From Struthio camelus (taxonomy: Eukaryota; Chordata; Aves; Struthioniformes; Struthionidae), in the NCBI RefSeq assembly GCF_040807025.1, contig NC_090945.1:73419088-73483087 (forward strand): a stretch of DNA of 64,000 nt. The letters run 5' to 3'. The position numbers and the translations under genes are program-made. Under the pieces are notes generated by a model that ran no database searches, was not told the DNA's origin, and saw only the letters and a program-made list of their open reading frames with translations. Positions 51,101 through 63,100 of the stretch are shown piece by piece. Within the stretch, counting starts at the first letter, position 1; each line of letters opens with the position of its first letter.

Positions 51101-54100
51101 TTTACATATTTCAGAATAGGAGTAAGGAGTTACCCTGCTCCTCCATATCCAGGCATTTGGGGTTCACATGAATTAGATCAACATTTCAAAAGCAGTGGTG
51201 GCATTTCTGTTTTGCTGCTGGTTTTCTATTTGTTCTTACCGATTTATGGCTTTTAGCTGTTATAGTCTTCACCTTATCAGGGTCCCAAATAACAACATCA
51301 GCATCTGATCCCACAGCAATCCGGCCTTTTCTCGGATACAGATTAAAGATTTTGGCAGCATTGGTGCTGGTGACAGCTACAAACTGGCTCTCGTCCATCT
51401 TACCTGTGGCCTAAAAAAAATTTCACTTGAGCAAAACACGCTTACAAAATGGAGATTGACTATTCAGAGTGCTGAAAGGTCCAGGAGATATGGGAAGGTA
51501 TATAGTGCATATATATGGTGATGCTGCATGAAGTAGAGGCTTTATCAGCAGGAGTTTATTCAAAGCACATTACTCAGGAGTTTCAAATAAGTGAATGAGT
51601 TATTTCAGACATACCAAAGAACAGATAGTAAAATCTTAATCCAGATGATACCATCAAGTTGTTCAGTTATCAAGGGTCCCTTTACCACACACTAGCATAA
51701 AAGAGCGCTTTGTTGCCAGCCTAAGTCTTTGCTATTCAACCACTTTAACCATTTTAAAGTAGAGAAATGTACATGAGTATTACTAGATGAATTAGAAGAT
51801 CAAGTCTAAAATATGTTCAGGCACTTTTAGAAACTTTTCTTGGAAATTAAGTCTGTTCTACTATTAGTATTACCAAATCTATAAATCTAAGCAATGGAGC
51901 CCCAATTATAAAGCCCTTGCCGGAAGAAATGTCGCCACCAACTGAACTTTTTATGCAGTCTGTGATGGCTTAATACCAGCTGTACACAGCAGCATGTTGA
52001 TTTTTCAGTATTTTGGGGTCTTCCTTGGTAACAAATGAGAGCAGTATTCCAAGGAAGAACACAAATGCCAAGTTTTTCAATGTTAAATAAGCATCTAGTT
52101 CCTGCCTGGCAAAACACAAGAAGCCCAAAATATAAACTTCCCAATGGCACAGGGCTGAATATTATCACCCATAAATCTGATTTTGCCACCTTTGCTCTAG
52201 CTTTTCCCCTTTTGGGGAGTAAACAAAAGGAAATATCCCTGGCCAGTTGGGTTTGCTTGTTTCTTTGCTTTGCTTCTACACAGCAGATATGTAAAGTTGT
52301 TTCTGTGCTTGGAAGCTCTATAGCGGTTCCTGAAGAAAGAGGTTATTAAACAGTCTGGGAGAGGGGCTCACAAGAGCGTTCTAAATATTCCCACTTTCCA
52401 GTTCGCAATATGCCTTCCAGGGCAATGCAATGGAATGAGTGTGCGTGTGAGTGTGAGCGTGAGTGTGAGTGTGTGTGTGTGTGTGAGACCGCGTGTGCAT
52501 GAGAAGACAGACAAGGGAGGGAGGATATCGTTATATATTAGGATCCATAGAACCATCAAAAAATTGCTAACTTATACCAGCACCCCACAGCAAAATACAT
52601 CATTATGATTTATATGCAGTGTTCTCCTTCAAAGCATTTCATAGTCTAGCCTCAGGCTCAGTTGCCATCCATTTGCAATTCCTCAAAAACAATGCGACAC
52701 TTCTCAAATTCAAACAATCCATTCATCAGGTTTATATGAGGTCCATTTCAAAATCATTAAACTGCCTCAGTTCCTACATCTATGAGAAACATTCTTTCTG
52801 ACACAACTGCAAAATTACAGCGAAGTCTGTGAAGCCTCAGGTCTAATAAAGCACTATGGTGTTGCACTGTCAAAAGCAAAACACAGCCCAGAGTGTATAA
52901 AACTGCAGAAGATTTTTGAAATAAGCAATTCCCCTCATAGTAGCTCTCTGGAAATTCCCAGAAATATATTAAGAGATTCACTACTGGCCACTTTCAGGGA
53001 ATACTTTCAGTATTCAGCCAACAGCAAATTTTAATTTAGTCCATAAAAGTAAGTAATTACTTACTACAGCCTTGTCCCAGACAACAGTCATTCTTTCCTC
53101 AATTCCATTGACCCCTTCGGGAATCATAGTGAAGTTGTCCTTTCCAATGGCTTTCTGGGCAGTGCTATACGGGCAATGTCCACTTCCTGTCACCTGCAGG
53201 TCCCCACTGTGGAGTTAACACACAGAAGGTTTAGACCACACATCACCAAGGTAGCCTTGGTCACACACTAATTGTGAACGGTCCTATCTAGTCTTCATAT
53301 TAGAGGTATAGGCCCTAAATCATGTCAACAGCCTTTAATGTTGGCTACAGATTACTGAAGATCAATAATGGTATCAGAAATCTCCACTTTCCCCCAAGAA
53401 TACCCTAAATTCCCAGATTATAGCCCCCTTTGGTTTAAGACTGCTTATGGACAGAGATCAGGCACAAACTCACTCACCAGGACAAAAGATTATTATAGGA
53501 TAAAGGAAATGATCAAAAGCCTGTACAAGATGCTTGTCACTTTCAAGATAAATTCATAACCATGTTGAAAAATAATGGCAAATTTTGCAATGCAAAGTAA
53601 TGAGCATCAAGCTTGCTTCCCTGCATTTCTCCCCTGCACATATATTTTCCTTGCAATTCTCACAAGAATATTCAATATATCGCTTTCCAGCAAATTAAAG
53701 CCTGACCTTCTGAAACAAAAAACATATACTGTAGAAAAACAGAAGAGGGAGGAATATTTGTACCAGGTAGTCTTCTAATCAAACAAAGAAAGAGAAAGGG
53801 CAAGTCAAACAAATACACTGGACTTATCTAACTTAACAGTCTTACACAGAAAAAGGAGTAAAAGAAAAAGAGCATCCCTTCTGTTTAGATGTACTCCACT
53901 GTCAGATGGGGGACAAGCATCAGAACAGCTAAAAAGTTGACAGGCAAGAAGGCATCACCAAGGAAGACATTTCAGAGAGAGAGTGGTGGGAACTAACAGC
54001 TGACACACATATATTCTTAAATGCCACCTCAATACCTCATGATCATACCCTTCCCTGCAAATCAGGCTCCCAAGGCAAATTATGTCTGACATGAAGCACC

Positions 54101-57100
54101 AAGATCTCTAGTTAAGAGGAGATGGCAGCAATAGCACAGCAGTGCACCATGGAGGATAAAAGCAACCTGAAGTGCATGGCTCACAGACGAAACAAGGATG
54201 CAAATCCCATGAGGCAAATCCAAACTGCAAACCCCATGAGACATCCTAGATTTTCATACATTCAGCTTTTTAGTGAAAAATCAACATTTTCTGTGAAAAA
54301 TAGAATAACAAGTATGCTCAGTTGCACAGCAAGAATGTTGTGAGGACTCTTTAATGGCTATAAAACATTGGTCTCCTGATGACCAGTGCAATAGAAAAGT
54401 GAAATATTATCTTTAGTATCATCCTTGCATAATTTCTCCACAAATACATTGCAGAGTGATGACAGACAGTTTTCTTCTTTTAGTTTCACGTGTAGATTTA
54501 AAGTATTAAAACTGAAAACAGGCTAAGCTGCTGTTACTTAAGATCTAGGGCTTTAAGTCACAAGGAAAGAAGAGCCATTTTTGGATGCTTGGAGGATGAT
54601 GAAAATTTCCCTGACTCTTCACTTTGTCCTTCCGATGTTAGTGTTAAAAATGTCATTATTTGGATTCCAGTTCTACAAATTCTATTGCTATTTTAACTAA
54701 TCTCTTTTGACCAGATAATGTTATTCTGGGACCCTTTTTTTGAAAGCTTACAGCTGTTTCTGTTAAAGTAAAAAGCCAAACATTCCCATGTGCTGGACAG
54801 GAGCCTGACCGTCACACAATGAGCATCACTCTTTATAGCGCATCACTCTTCATAGTGAAACCTGATTTCAGACTCTGTGTTCACTAGATATGACCAGGGG
54901 CTTAAAGCCGAGTCTGTCCTCACAGACAGTGCTTTACCCATCAGGCTATTTCTTACTCCTGACTGAGTATGTGGTATCCAATTATATATTAACAATTCAG
55001 CTGGAGAAACTGGAGAAGTAGGGAGAAAGACTGTTCGAAGTCCTGTGCTAGAGACTGCTTATTTCACTGTACAGATAGGAATCACTTGAAAAGCAGAGAG
55101 AAAAAGAAATCATCCTGGAATAACAAGCTGCTGGATCTTCAGCATGCTAACTGGGAACATGAAAGGTCCAGGCCTGCTCACCTGACGGGTGAACTAACCA
55201 CAGGGGCATAACTAGCCTTGTTTTTTTACCATTGCTTCTCTGCCATTTTGTTTATGAGACACCAAAGGAGACTACTGCTTTAAAGAAAACTCTGAGTTGA
55301 TCGCTAGGTACTCCAAACCACGTGGCTTTTGCACTCGCCTGACCATCACCCTGTGAAGAAAGGAAGGCCTTACCATGCTAAGAGAGAATTTAAGTGATCT
55401 GGAGTGGTAGGATCAGGGCTCAGAGGTGGCGAGGTCACAAAAGCTGCAGCTTTGGCCCAGTTTTTGCTCCAGTAATGTGTCCCATCTGTCCCCAAGCTGG
55501 CAGTGATCGGCTCTCCAAAAACAAGGGGACCTTGGGGAAAGCAAGGATATACAGGCACAGATTAGAATCCACTCTCTTTTCAACACGTTATTCTGCTTAC
55601 TGCATGCAGCCGTGTATAATTTATGCATTGCTACATGGTCAGCATAGCTCCCAGAAAATTAAACAGCCCTGGCTTTGTTTGCATGATAAAAAATTAATCA
55701 GGAGGCCTTCTGAGCCACGCAGGCTTTTGATCAGGATATTTACAAAGTTCTCTTTCTAATCCAGAAGGAGACAGTTCAGGCCTGCTTTTAATTTGTACCA
55801 TTTTAATCACAGCCATGTTCTCGCTATGGCTCTGCTTGATGCAGAGGAGGGCCCAAGCTGACATATCTTTTTATTGTTGTCAGGTTGGGCATAGCACCAG
55901 CAGACAAGAACACAGAGGTCCCCAACTCCATGCTTCAAGTCTCCAAGGACACAAAAATCAAGAAGAGAATTTTCTCTCTCGCTTTTCCACGTTGCTCGGA
56001 AGTGACCCCCCCCGAGCATCTGTGTCTGGTGATGGTGTGCTCTGTAACGCTGGCCAGCAGAACAGTTCTGGCTCCTCTCCCTGCAGCCTTCAGTCTCAAA
56101 TGAAACACAAAGAAAATAAAATTTGAGAAAAAGATGCAAAAAGTATGAATCAGCTCTTTTTTGGCCTAACCTTTGCCTTCACTATCTTTTTAAACAGGGC
56201 CAAGTAGAAGAAGAGGAAAGGCATTGTGGAAATGGCCACTGGGAAAAATGAACCAGAAAAAGAGAAAGTGAGAGAAGGAAAGTAAAAGGAGTGAGAAAGA
56301 AAAAAATGACAATTTAAGAGAAAAGAAGGGAGGTGTGGAGAGGAATAAAGTACAGTTTGAGGCAGAAAGTGGGGACTGGAAAAGAAAGACTGGTTGCAGA
56401 GGAGCAAAGCTTTTCAACCCAAGAGGGAACGCTGTCCCTCCTACTGGGCCCTGAGCTTGTGCTCTGTCTTGTCCCGCTCTGCGAGGTGCAGACCTTCAAA
56501 GAAAGAGCTGCGTTTACCTGTATGTCTGAGAGGCAGCACCTCCAATGCTGCTTTTACAATACACTAGTTCCCGCCATCAAAGTGGCCTTAAAAAATTGCT
56601 GCCTCCAGGCTCACAATTCCATTCTGGATTATTTTTAACCTGGATCACTCCATGGACCCCAAGCACAGTGTGGACCCACAGAAGCTCCCAGTGGCACATC
56701 TGATGGGATGAGCCTCTAGCAACAAGGCACCAGCAACCTCTAACACTGGCTTCACTGCCCAGAACACTGTAACGTGGAAGTAATCCTTCAGAGGTTAATA
56801 CCCTCAAGTGCCCTCAAAACCATGTGCTAGGTCTTGCCAGAAGAAAATATCTCCCTGCCATGTGCAGAGAGACAGCAGTCTAAGTTACAGGTGAAAGGAA
56901 ACACAGGTGAAAGAAGACTTACAACACAATCTTTGAAAGGCAAGAGGTTGCTTATAGTTTGTGAGGCGAATTTCTCAGCTGAACAAAGTGGAAGGGTCTC
57001 CCTTCAGTTTTCCCAGTTCTAAACATTTAGTGCCTGTGCTGGGATTACTGTTCTTTGGTAATCTCTCCCTGTGTCTTGCGATGTGGGTCAAGTTGTACAG

Positions 57101-60100
57101 ATCAGTCTCCCAGCAACAATTTTTTTTTCTCTGAGCTGCTATTCAACACAAAATCCAAGTTTTCAGGGGAGAAAGAGGTAGTGTCTCACCTTTCTTTCTA
57201 GCCAGCGCAATGATATCAGCTGCGCTCTTACTCATCACTTTGGTGATATACACTGGGCAGTTTATTCGACTAGCAATGGTAATGGCACGGAAAACTGCTT
57301 CTGCTTCGAGCTGGGGAAAAGAGGAAGAAAAAGGTTAGCTACAAAAGCAGAGAGAGAAGGGAAAGGGAACTGGCAGAATGGGTCATATCTCTCAGTGTTT
57401 AGCAACAGTTCTCCAAGGGTTGATTCTGTTTTTTCCAGAGATATGCAGTGCTGGGAAGAGGGAGCTAACCCATTCTCAGACACTTCACGTTGGGGTAAAC
57501 CCACCTGCAGCCTCTCTCCTCCTGCCGAAGGACACAAGGGGGCTTACTCCCCACAGCATGCTCCCTTTAGCGAGCACCAAGCCTTGCTCAGCTGCGCTCG
57601 CTAAAGGGACACGGCTCCCTGCCCAGCAAGAAAGGCTACATCCAAATGGCTGCTGGGCACCTTCTTACTTCCCTCCCTCCTTTCTACTTCAAATCTCTCC
57701 CTCTTCCCTGCAAGCAAAAGGAGAAGGGAGCAAGGTGCCCTAGCACTGAGCCAGTCTCTGAGCTCTCTCTGAGAGCTTATCCTATGCGATCTTTACGTCG
57801 GACAGTGAATGTAAAGTATTCTCAAAGAGCAGCTTCGGCATTATGGACCGAATGTAGCCTGTAATCCATAAAAGCCTTTGGAACATCCCCCAGTAAGTCC
57901 CCTCTGTCAGCAAGGGTAATTGCAATCTCCTTCCGGAGAGCCATCTGGGATGTACAAGCCACGCATTTGTCTGCAGGCAGAGGAGCAGTGTTTCCAGTGG
58001 AGACTCCCCTCCTCAGTCATTAGGCTTATAACTCCTTTCCAGACAAACTCACGATGTCGGCCTTTGAATACCTATGAATCTGTCGTGACTGAAAATACTG
58101 AGGTGACAGTACAGAAAATTCTCTCCAAATGCTGTGCTGGAAAGATTTAGTAACATAACCTCTTCAAAAACACATGGCTTAATTTGTCACAGTTTTGTAA
58201 AATATTTTTTCTTAAAATCAGAGTGCTTGTTTCCAGCACTGTCACTTCAAGTTTTCTTAGGACTTATATTGCAAAATTTACGCCAAAATCCCCAAAGGCA
58301 CTCACAAACAGCTGAGGAAGAAAAGTGGGACCCTTGTTACCTCAGCACTGGGACTTAGACAATCAGACATCAAAGTCAGAAAGATGTACAATTTCTTTCT
58401 GCAAACTGCAAAGGCAGATTTTCCTTAGGCCCTTGCTCTCATTAAAAGGAAAAAACTCAATTCTTTTAGAACAACTTAGGTGGAAGTTAAACAGAACAAT
58501 GAAAAAATACGTAAACAATTCAATAGGACAATGCAATCAATTAAGTTCATTCCTTTTGCCTTGGGGAAGGGTTATAAAAAGAGCTGAAAACCACAACAAT
58601 CTCTTTGAGTTTAGCCTCAGATCCTCAGGGCCTTGTCTCTTTGGTCTTCAAGGAAAGCAATCACTTCCCACTACTGTCCCCGATCGTGCCACTAACTGTC
58701 TGAACTGAGTACATGAAGAGATATTTACATATTGCCACCTTTTTCTTCTTACTAAAAAAAAAAAAAGTACACTTTCCAGATGCCTGGGATGATCCTTGCA
58801 AGAGGCTGGCTTTATTATAAAGAGAATTGCATAAATTGAGCTGCCTTGAAGTATTTTCACATTCTCACATATTTGCATTTCTACAGTCAGCATTTCTACT
58901 ACAAATATATCTGCTGGCATCAGTGTAGATTTATATGTGGGAGTACGTATATGCATGGTGTACGTGAACACATGCATCTTATAGAAGGCTTTTTCAGTCA
59001 AAACTAATTAATGAATCAAGATACAGTATCTCCAAAGCCTAACCCACAGGTTGTGTTACTGACTTCTTGCCTGTTACCCTACGTACAACACTAGAGGTCA
59101 CAATCCTGAGTGAGATCACAACTGAAGTGGGATTAGAAAATGGAAAGAAATCTGAAATTCATTCTGGTACTTGCAGTTGCAAATCAAATTGCAAGGATCA
59201 CAGTCAAAAATGTTTGCACGTCTGTGCTGTAAAACTAAAACACTCCGCAGATAATGACATTCTCAGGGCACAGCAATGTCTTTCAAAGTGGCAGTCACAC
59301 TAGGGATCCAAGATGATTGCAAAGTGCTAGAAAAACTTGACCAGGGAAATGGTGACATTTCACAACCCCGTGGGCCTACTCCTCCGGGCAAGGTGGTGAG
59401 AAGGAGTTTTTTCTCCTGGGCACATGGGCAGCCACTCATCTCCCACCCCAAAGCAACGTGCTGCTACCAGCAGCAAGGGCAAACCAGCTGAAGGCATCTC
59501 AGACTTTTTAAAACTCTGTATAATACTGGAAGAGGCCACAGGACACACAGATTGCCACCTTCCCTCGCATGCCTGTCATCTGCACATAGCAGAAGCCAAA
59601 TTCTGATATTACGTACTCGACAGAAAATATTTCCATGAACTACAAAATGAGTGCAGTCTCTTACCTCCTCGGGTCTGCTCAGGGCATGTCCCTCAGGCCC
59701 TGTGATTCCCATTTCCAGGATACGTTTTTGTTCCTGAAACATAACAGACAAATGCGGACAACTGCTACAACATGAGAGGCTTCTATCCAACGTCCTCTGG
59801 TGGATTAACAGCTGTATTTTCTGACTGCTCCATGTTTTTGTGTGCAAAAGCAGCTGAGTAAGCCTGCTGCTGGGGCAGGAGGACTGAAAACCTAGGCTCT
59901 AAATATACTGTTCCCATGCTCCCGTGGCTTCTGTGCCGTACAGCCAGCCCAGATTTCAGAGGAGGCTTTGTGACTGCAGTTTGATAGAGCATATTTGTGC
60001 CTCAGGCCATTGTGATTGAACCATCTGATATCTCCTCTGACCACCAGAAAGTCTTATTTGACACCAAGATACCAGGCTAGGGAACAGGTATCAATATTTT

Positions 60101-63100
60101 AAATTGTAGTTATGGATGTTTCCATACTGCAATTCTTTCTTTACACACAAAAGTTCTCCGTCTTCAAACTATGAAGCATTGCTACCTTCTTTAAACTTTC
60201 AGCATTGTTTACTTTTATCAGATGGAGCCTCTCCTTTGTCACCCAATTTTCTGTACCACTTTTCTCCTACAGACTGAATCACTAAAATTATGTTTTCTTG
60301 AAAGTAAAAAAATCCCTTCCTCTGTCCTCTGGTTACTGTGGCACTGTGTCCACCTCAACAGGACCTACTGAGAGCCAATGGAGGGTTGTCAGACAAAATT
60401 TTTGCTATCAAGCTTCGCACCAGTGAGAGCAATTCTTAAAAACAGACAAGGGGTTTTAATTATCTTTTAATTTAAGGTCAAGCAGCAGCACTGGAATAAA
60501 TTTCCTTGTCCATAAAAAGTGATAACTATTTCTGATCTGAGGTTAGACACAGGTCCACCAACAGAGCAGAGGTGCAAACACTGAGCTATCGATGTCCCTC
60601 AACTCCCAGCCTTCCATGCCCACAGGTCTCTAATGAATAGAGTAAAACAAATGCAATAACTCTGTGATACAGACAAATGTCCCCTAGAGACTAGGATGAA
60701 GTTACCTAACATACTTTACTGCGTAACCTAATAAATATTTGATCCCAGGTCCCTGAGGGTGAAAAGCTAACTCATTACTTATATACTTCAACAAAACCTG
60801 GGCAACTTAATATTCACATAGACTTTTGCCTTCACTGCAATCAATCAAGGCTGTAGAGGATCCTATTAATCTGTCCGTGTAATTAAGATTATTTTGGGTT
60901 AGAAAATCACAGTATTTCATGGGTATTATTAAAAATAGATGTTCTAAAACCATAACGCATCAGCTCTGAACAGTGAAATTTAAAGACGTCAAATAATTAA
61001 AATACAATAATAAATAAGCAATTAAAACTAAGTAATACAAAAAATATCAAAATGGTAAAGAATGGCAAAACTTAAAACATGGTAGATTTGCGTCCTGAAG
61101 GATGTCGTAAAATCAGATTATATGATAAAATTATTAACTGTAAGAGGATTTGATAGTGATAGGTAAACGAGAAAATTTGTCTGATAAGATCAAATTTAGG
61201 TTTTTCACACTGGATAGTCCCTCAAAACATCCCTATAGGCAGCTTTCCTTTCACCATCCAAACAATCCTTCTAAATATCGGCATAAGGAAGAAACTGATT
61301 TTATGAGACATGGAAATGTTAGAGAATATGCTGTTGTATATATAATTCACATTTCTTTACAACTTCCTCCTTCTTTTCTTAATCACTTTGCTTTCCTTTA
61401 TGCTCATGTTCTATGGCTGTATATTAAAACTGATTAAAGAAAAACATAGTTGGAACAGATTTCTATCGAAAATGCAATTGCCCAAGTGCTTGTTGATTTT
61501 AATGGGGGACCCATCAAAACATCACGGGTGCCATGTGATTTCTTTCATTTTGCCATTTCTACAGTAACATTGACTTACGTTCATTTTTACCTCTTTTGGT
61601 TCTTTTGGATATTTTATGTTGTGCTAAAACTGTAAATGATATATTTTGGTAGTTTCAAATCAGGCTAATCTTGCTGGGAAATTCCAGCTTTTTTTCTCTT
61701 GAATCCAAATGATAGTTTTCACCTGGTTCCAAAGTGGGATGAATACAGCTGCACCATATGTGCCTGTTGATTCCTCACTAGTACCTTTTGCGTCCAGTGA
61801 TTATTTTGGCCAAACATGACAGAGGGAAAGAAGGTTCTCAAAGGTGTTAAGTTCCTACCAGATTCTGTTCCTTAGAGAACAGAACCCATCTAAGGGGAAA
61901 AAAATAATAGTTTAAAAAAAAAAAAACACTTATGGGCAAGAGCCTGTATGCACTGCCATATGAAACATTCACTTGAAATTCTGGCTCAGCCACGAGACAA
62001 TGTGGCTTCTCTAGTCCAGAGCTGACAGACAACACGTTTTTATCTACCGTAATTTCCTTGTCAGCTCTGCAGCCTAGTCCTGAGCAGATAAGCCAGCAGA
62101 TGAAGAGCTCAGCAGATAAAGCAGTCCGCTCGCTCAGAGCCTCACAGACTTCCGAGGGGCTCTACCCTGCTGCCAGCACACGTACGAGGGATCAGAGGAG
62201 TAAGACATTTCTGCAACAGTCTTAAAATACTCAGCTGCTACAGATTTATACAATCATAACAATATCCCCCCCATAACCTGCCCTTTCTATTTTATAGGGG
62301 AATGCTGGCCTCTGAAAGACCAGTGGGAGGTCCGCTATTGACTATAGTCCTCGGGATATCTCTTTCGATCTGCTGTTGCACAGGTCACAGCTAAAACATG
62401 CTTCAGTGTGAGGACTGTACCTATCAGCTCAGCTCACCCGCAAAGTGTACACTGAGGAACTGGCATACACCATATGTCCCTCAGGCCCTGTGATTCCCAT
62501 TTCCAGGATACGTTTTTGTTCCTGAAACATAACAGACAAATGCCGACAACTGCTACAACATGAGAGGCTTCTATCCAACATCCTCTGGCGGATTAACAGC
62601 TGTATTAACATAACCAGTTTGAGTCCAACTTCCTGCTTCTGAGAATTCTCTTCTAAGAGCAAGACTTATACTTTAATGCACATTTCTAACATGTTTTAGA
62701 AGATCATGGTGGTTTATACTCAAATTTCAGAAACTTCGAAGTGTCTTCTAAAAAATAAATAGGTCTGAGAGCTCTGCCACCCGTTCTAAACTCACTAGGC
62801 CTCCTATGCTGGTAATTGCAGCAGCAACGTTAGCATAAAGCTTCCCAGCATCACATTGCGTCCCGCAGATCTGCAAGCAAGGCTTTACTATGTTTGTTCT
62901 GCTTCACCTGCCTCTGTTGGATTTAGAAGACGTCTCCTTGCTTCCTTTTGCCCCCCTTACCCAGAACGCATCCGCTGCCAAAGCAGGAGCTGCTTGGATC
63001 ACTACTCCATCTCGGGGGTGCTATGCCAAAGCACCCAGGAGGAACTCCATCCTGCCATCCCACAGTTTGTACCAGTGGTGTATAAGACATCAGAATCAAC

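Noticed and set aside
56150..56499. Overlapping reverse frames rich in Ser, Phe, Leu and Pro
   Set aside because: They are translation of the purine/pyrimidine tract; no splice context or homology.
59464..59847. 127-codon reverse frame as an independent gene
   Set aside because: It is CRMP1 exon 7 with intronic sequence read through on both sides.
62429..62662. 77-codon reverse frame as an independent gene
   Set aside because: It is the duplicated exon 7 segment plus its flanks; described instead as a candidate alternative exon.
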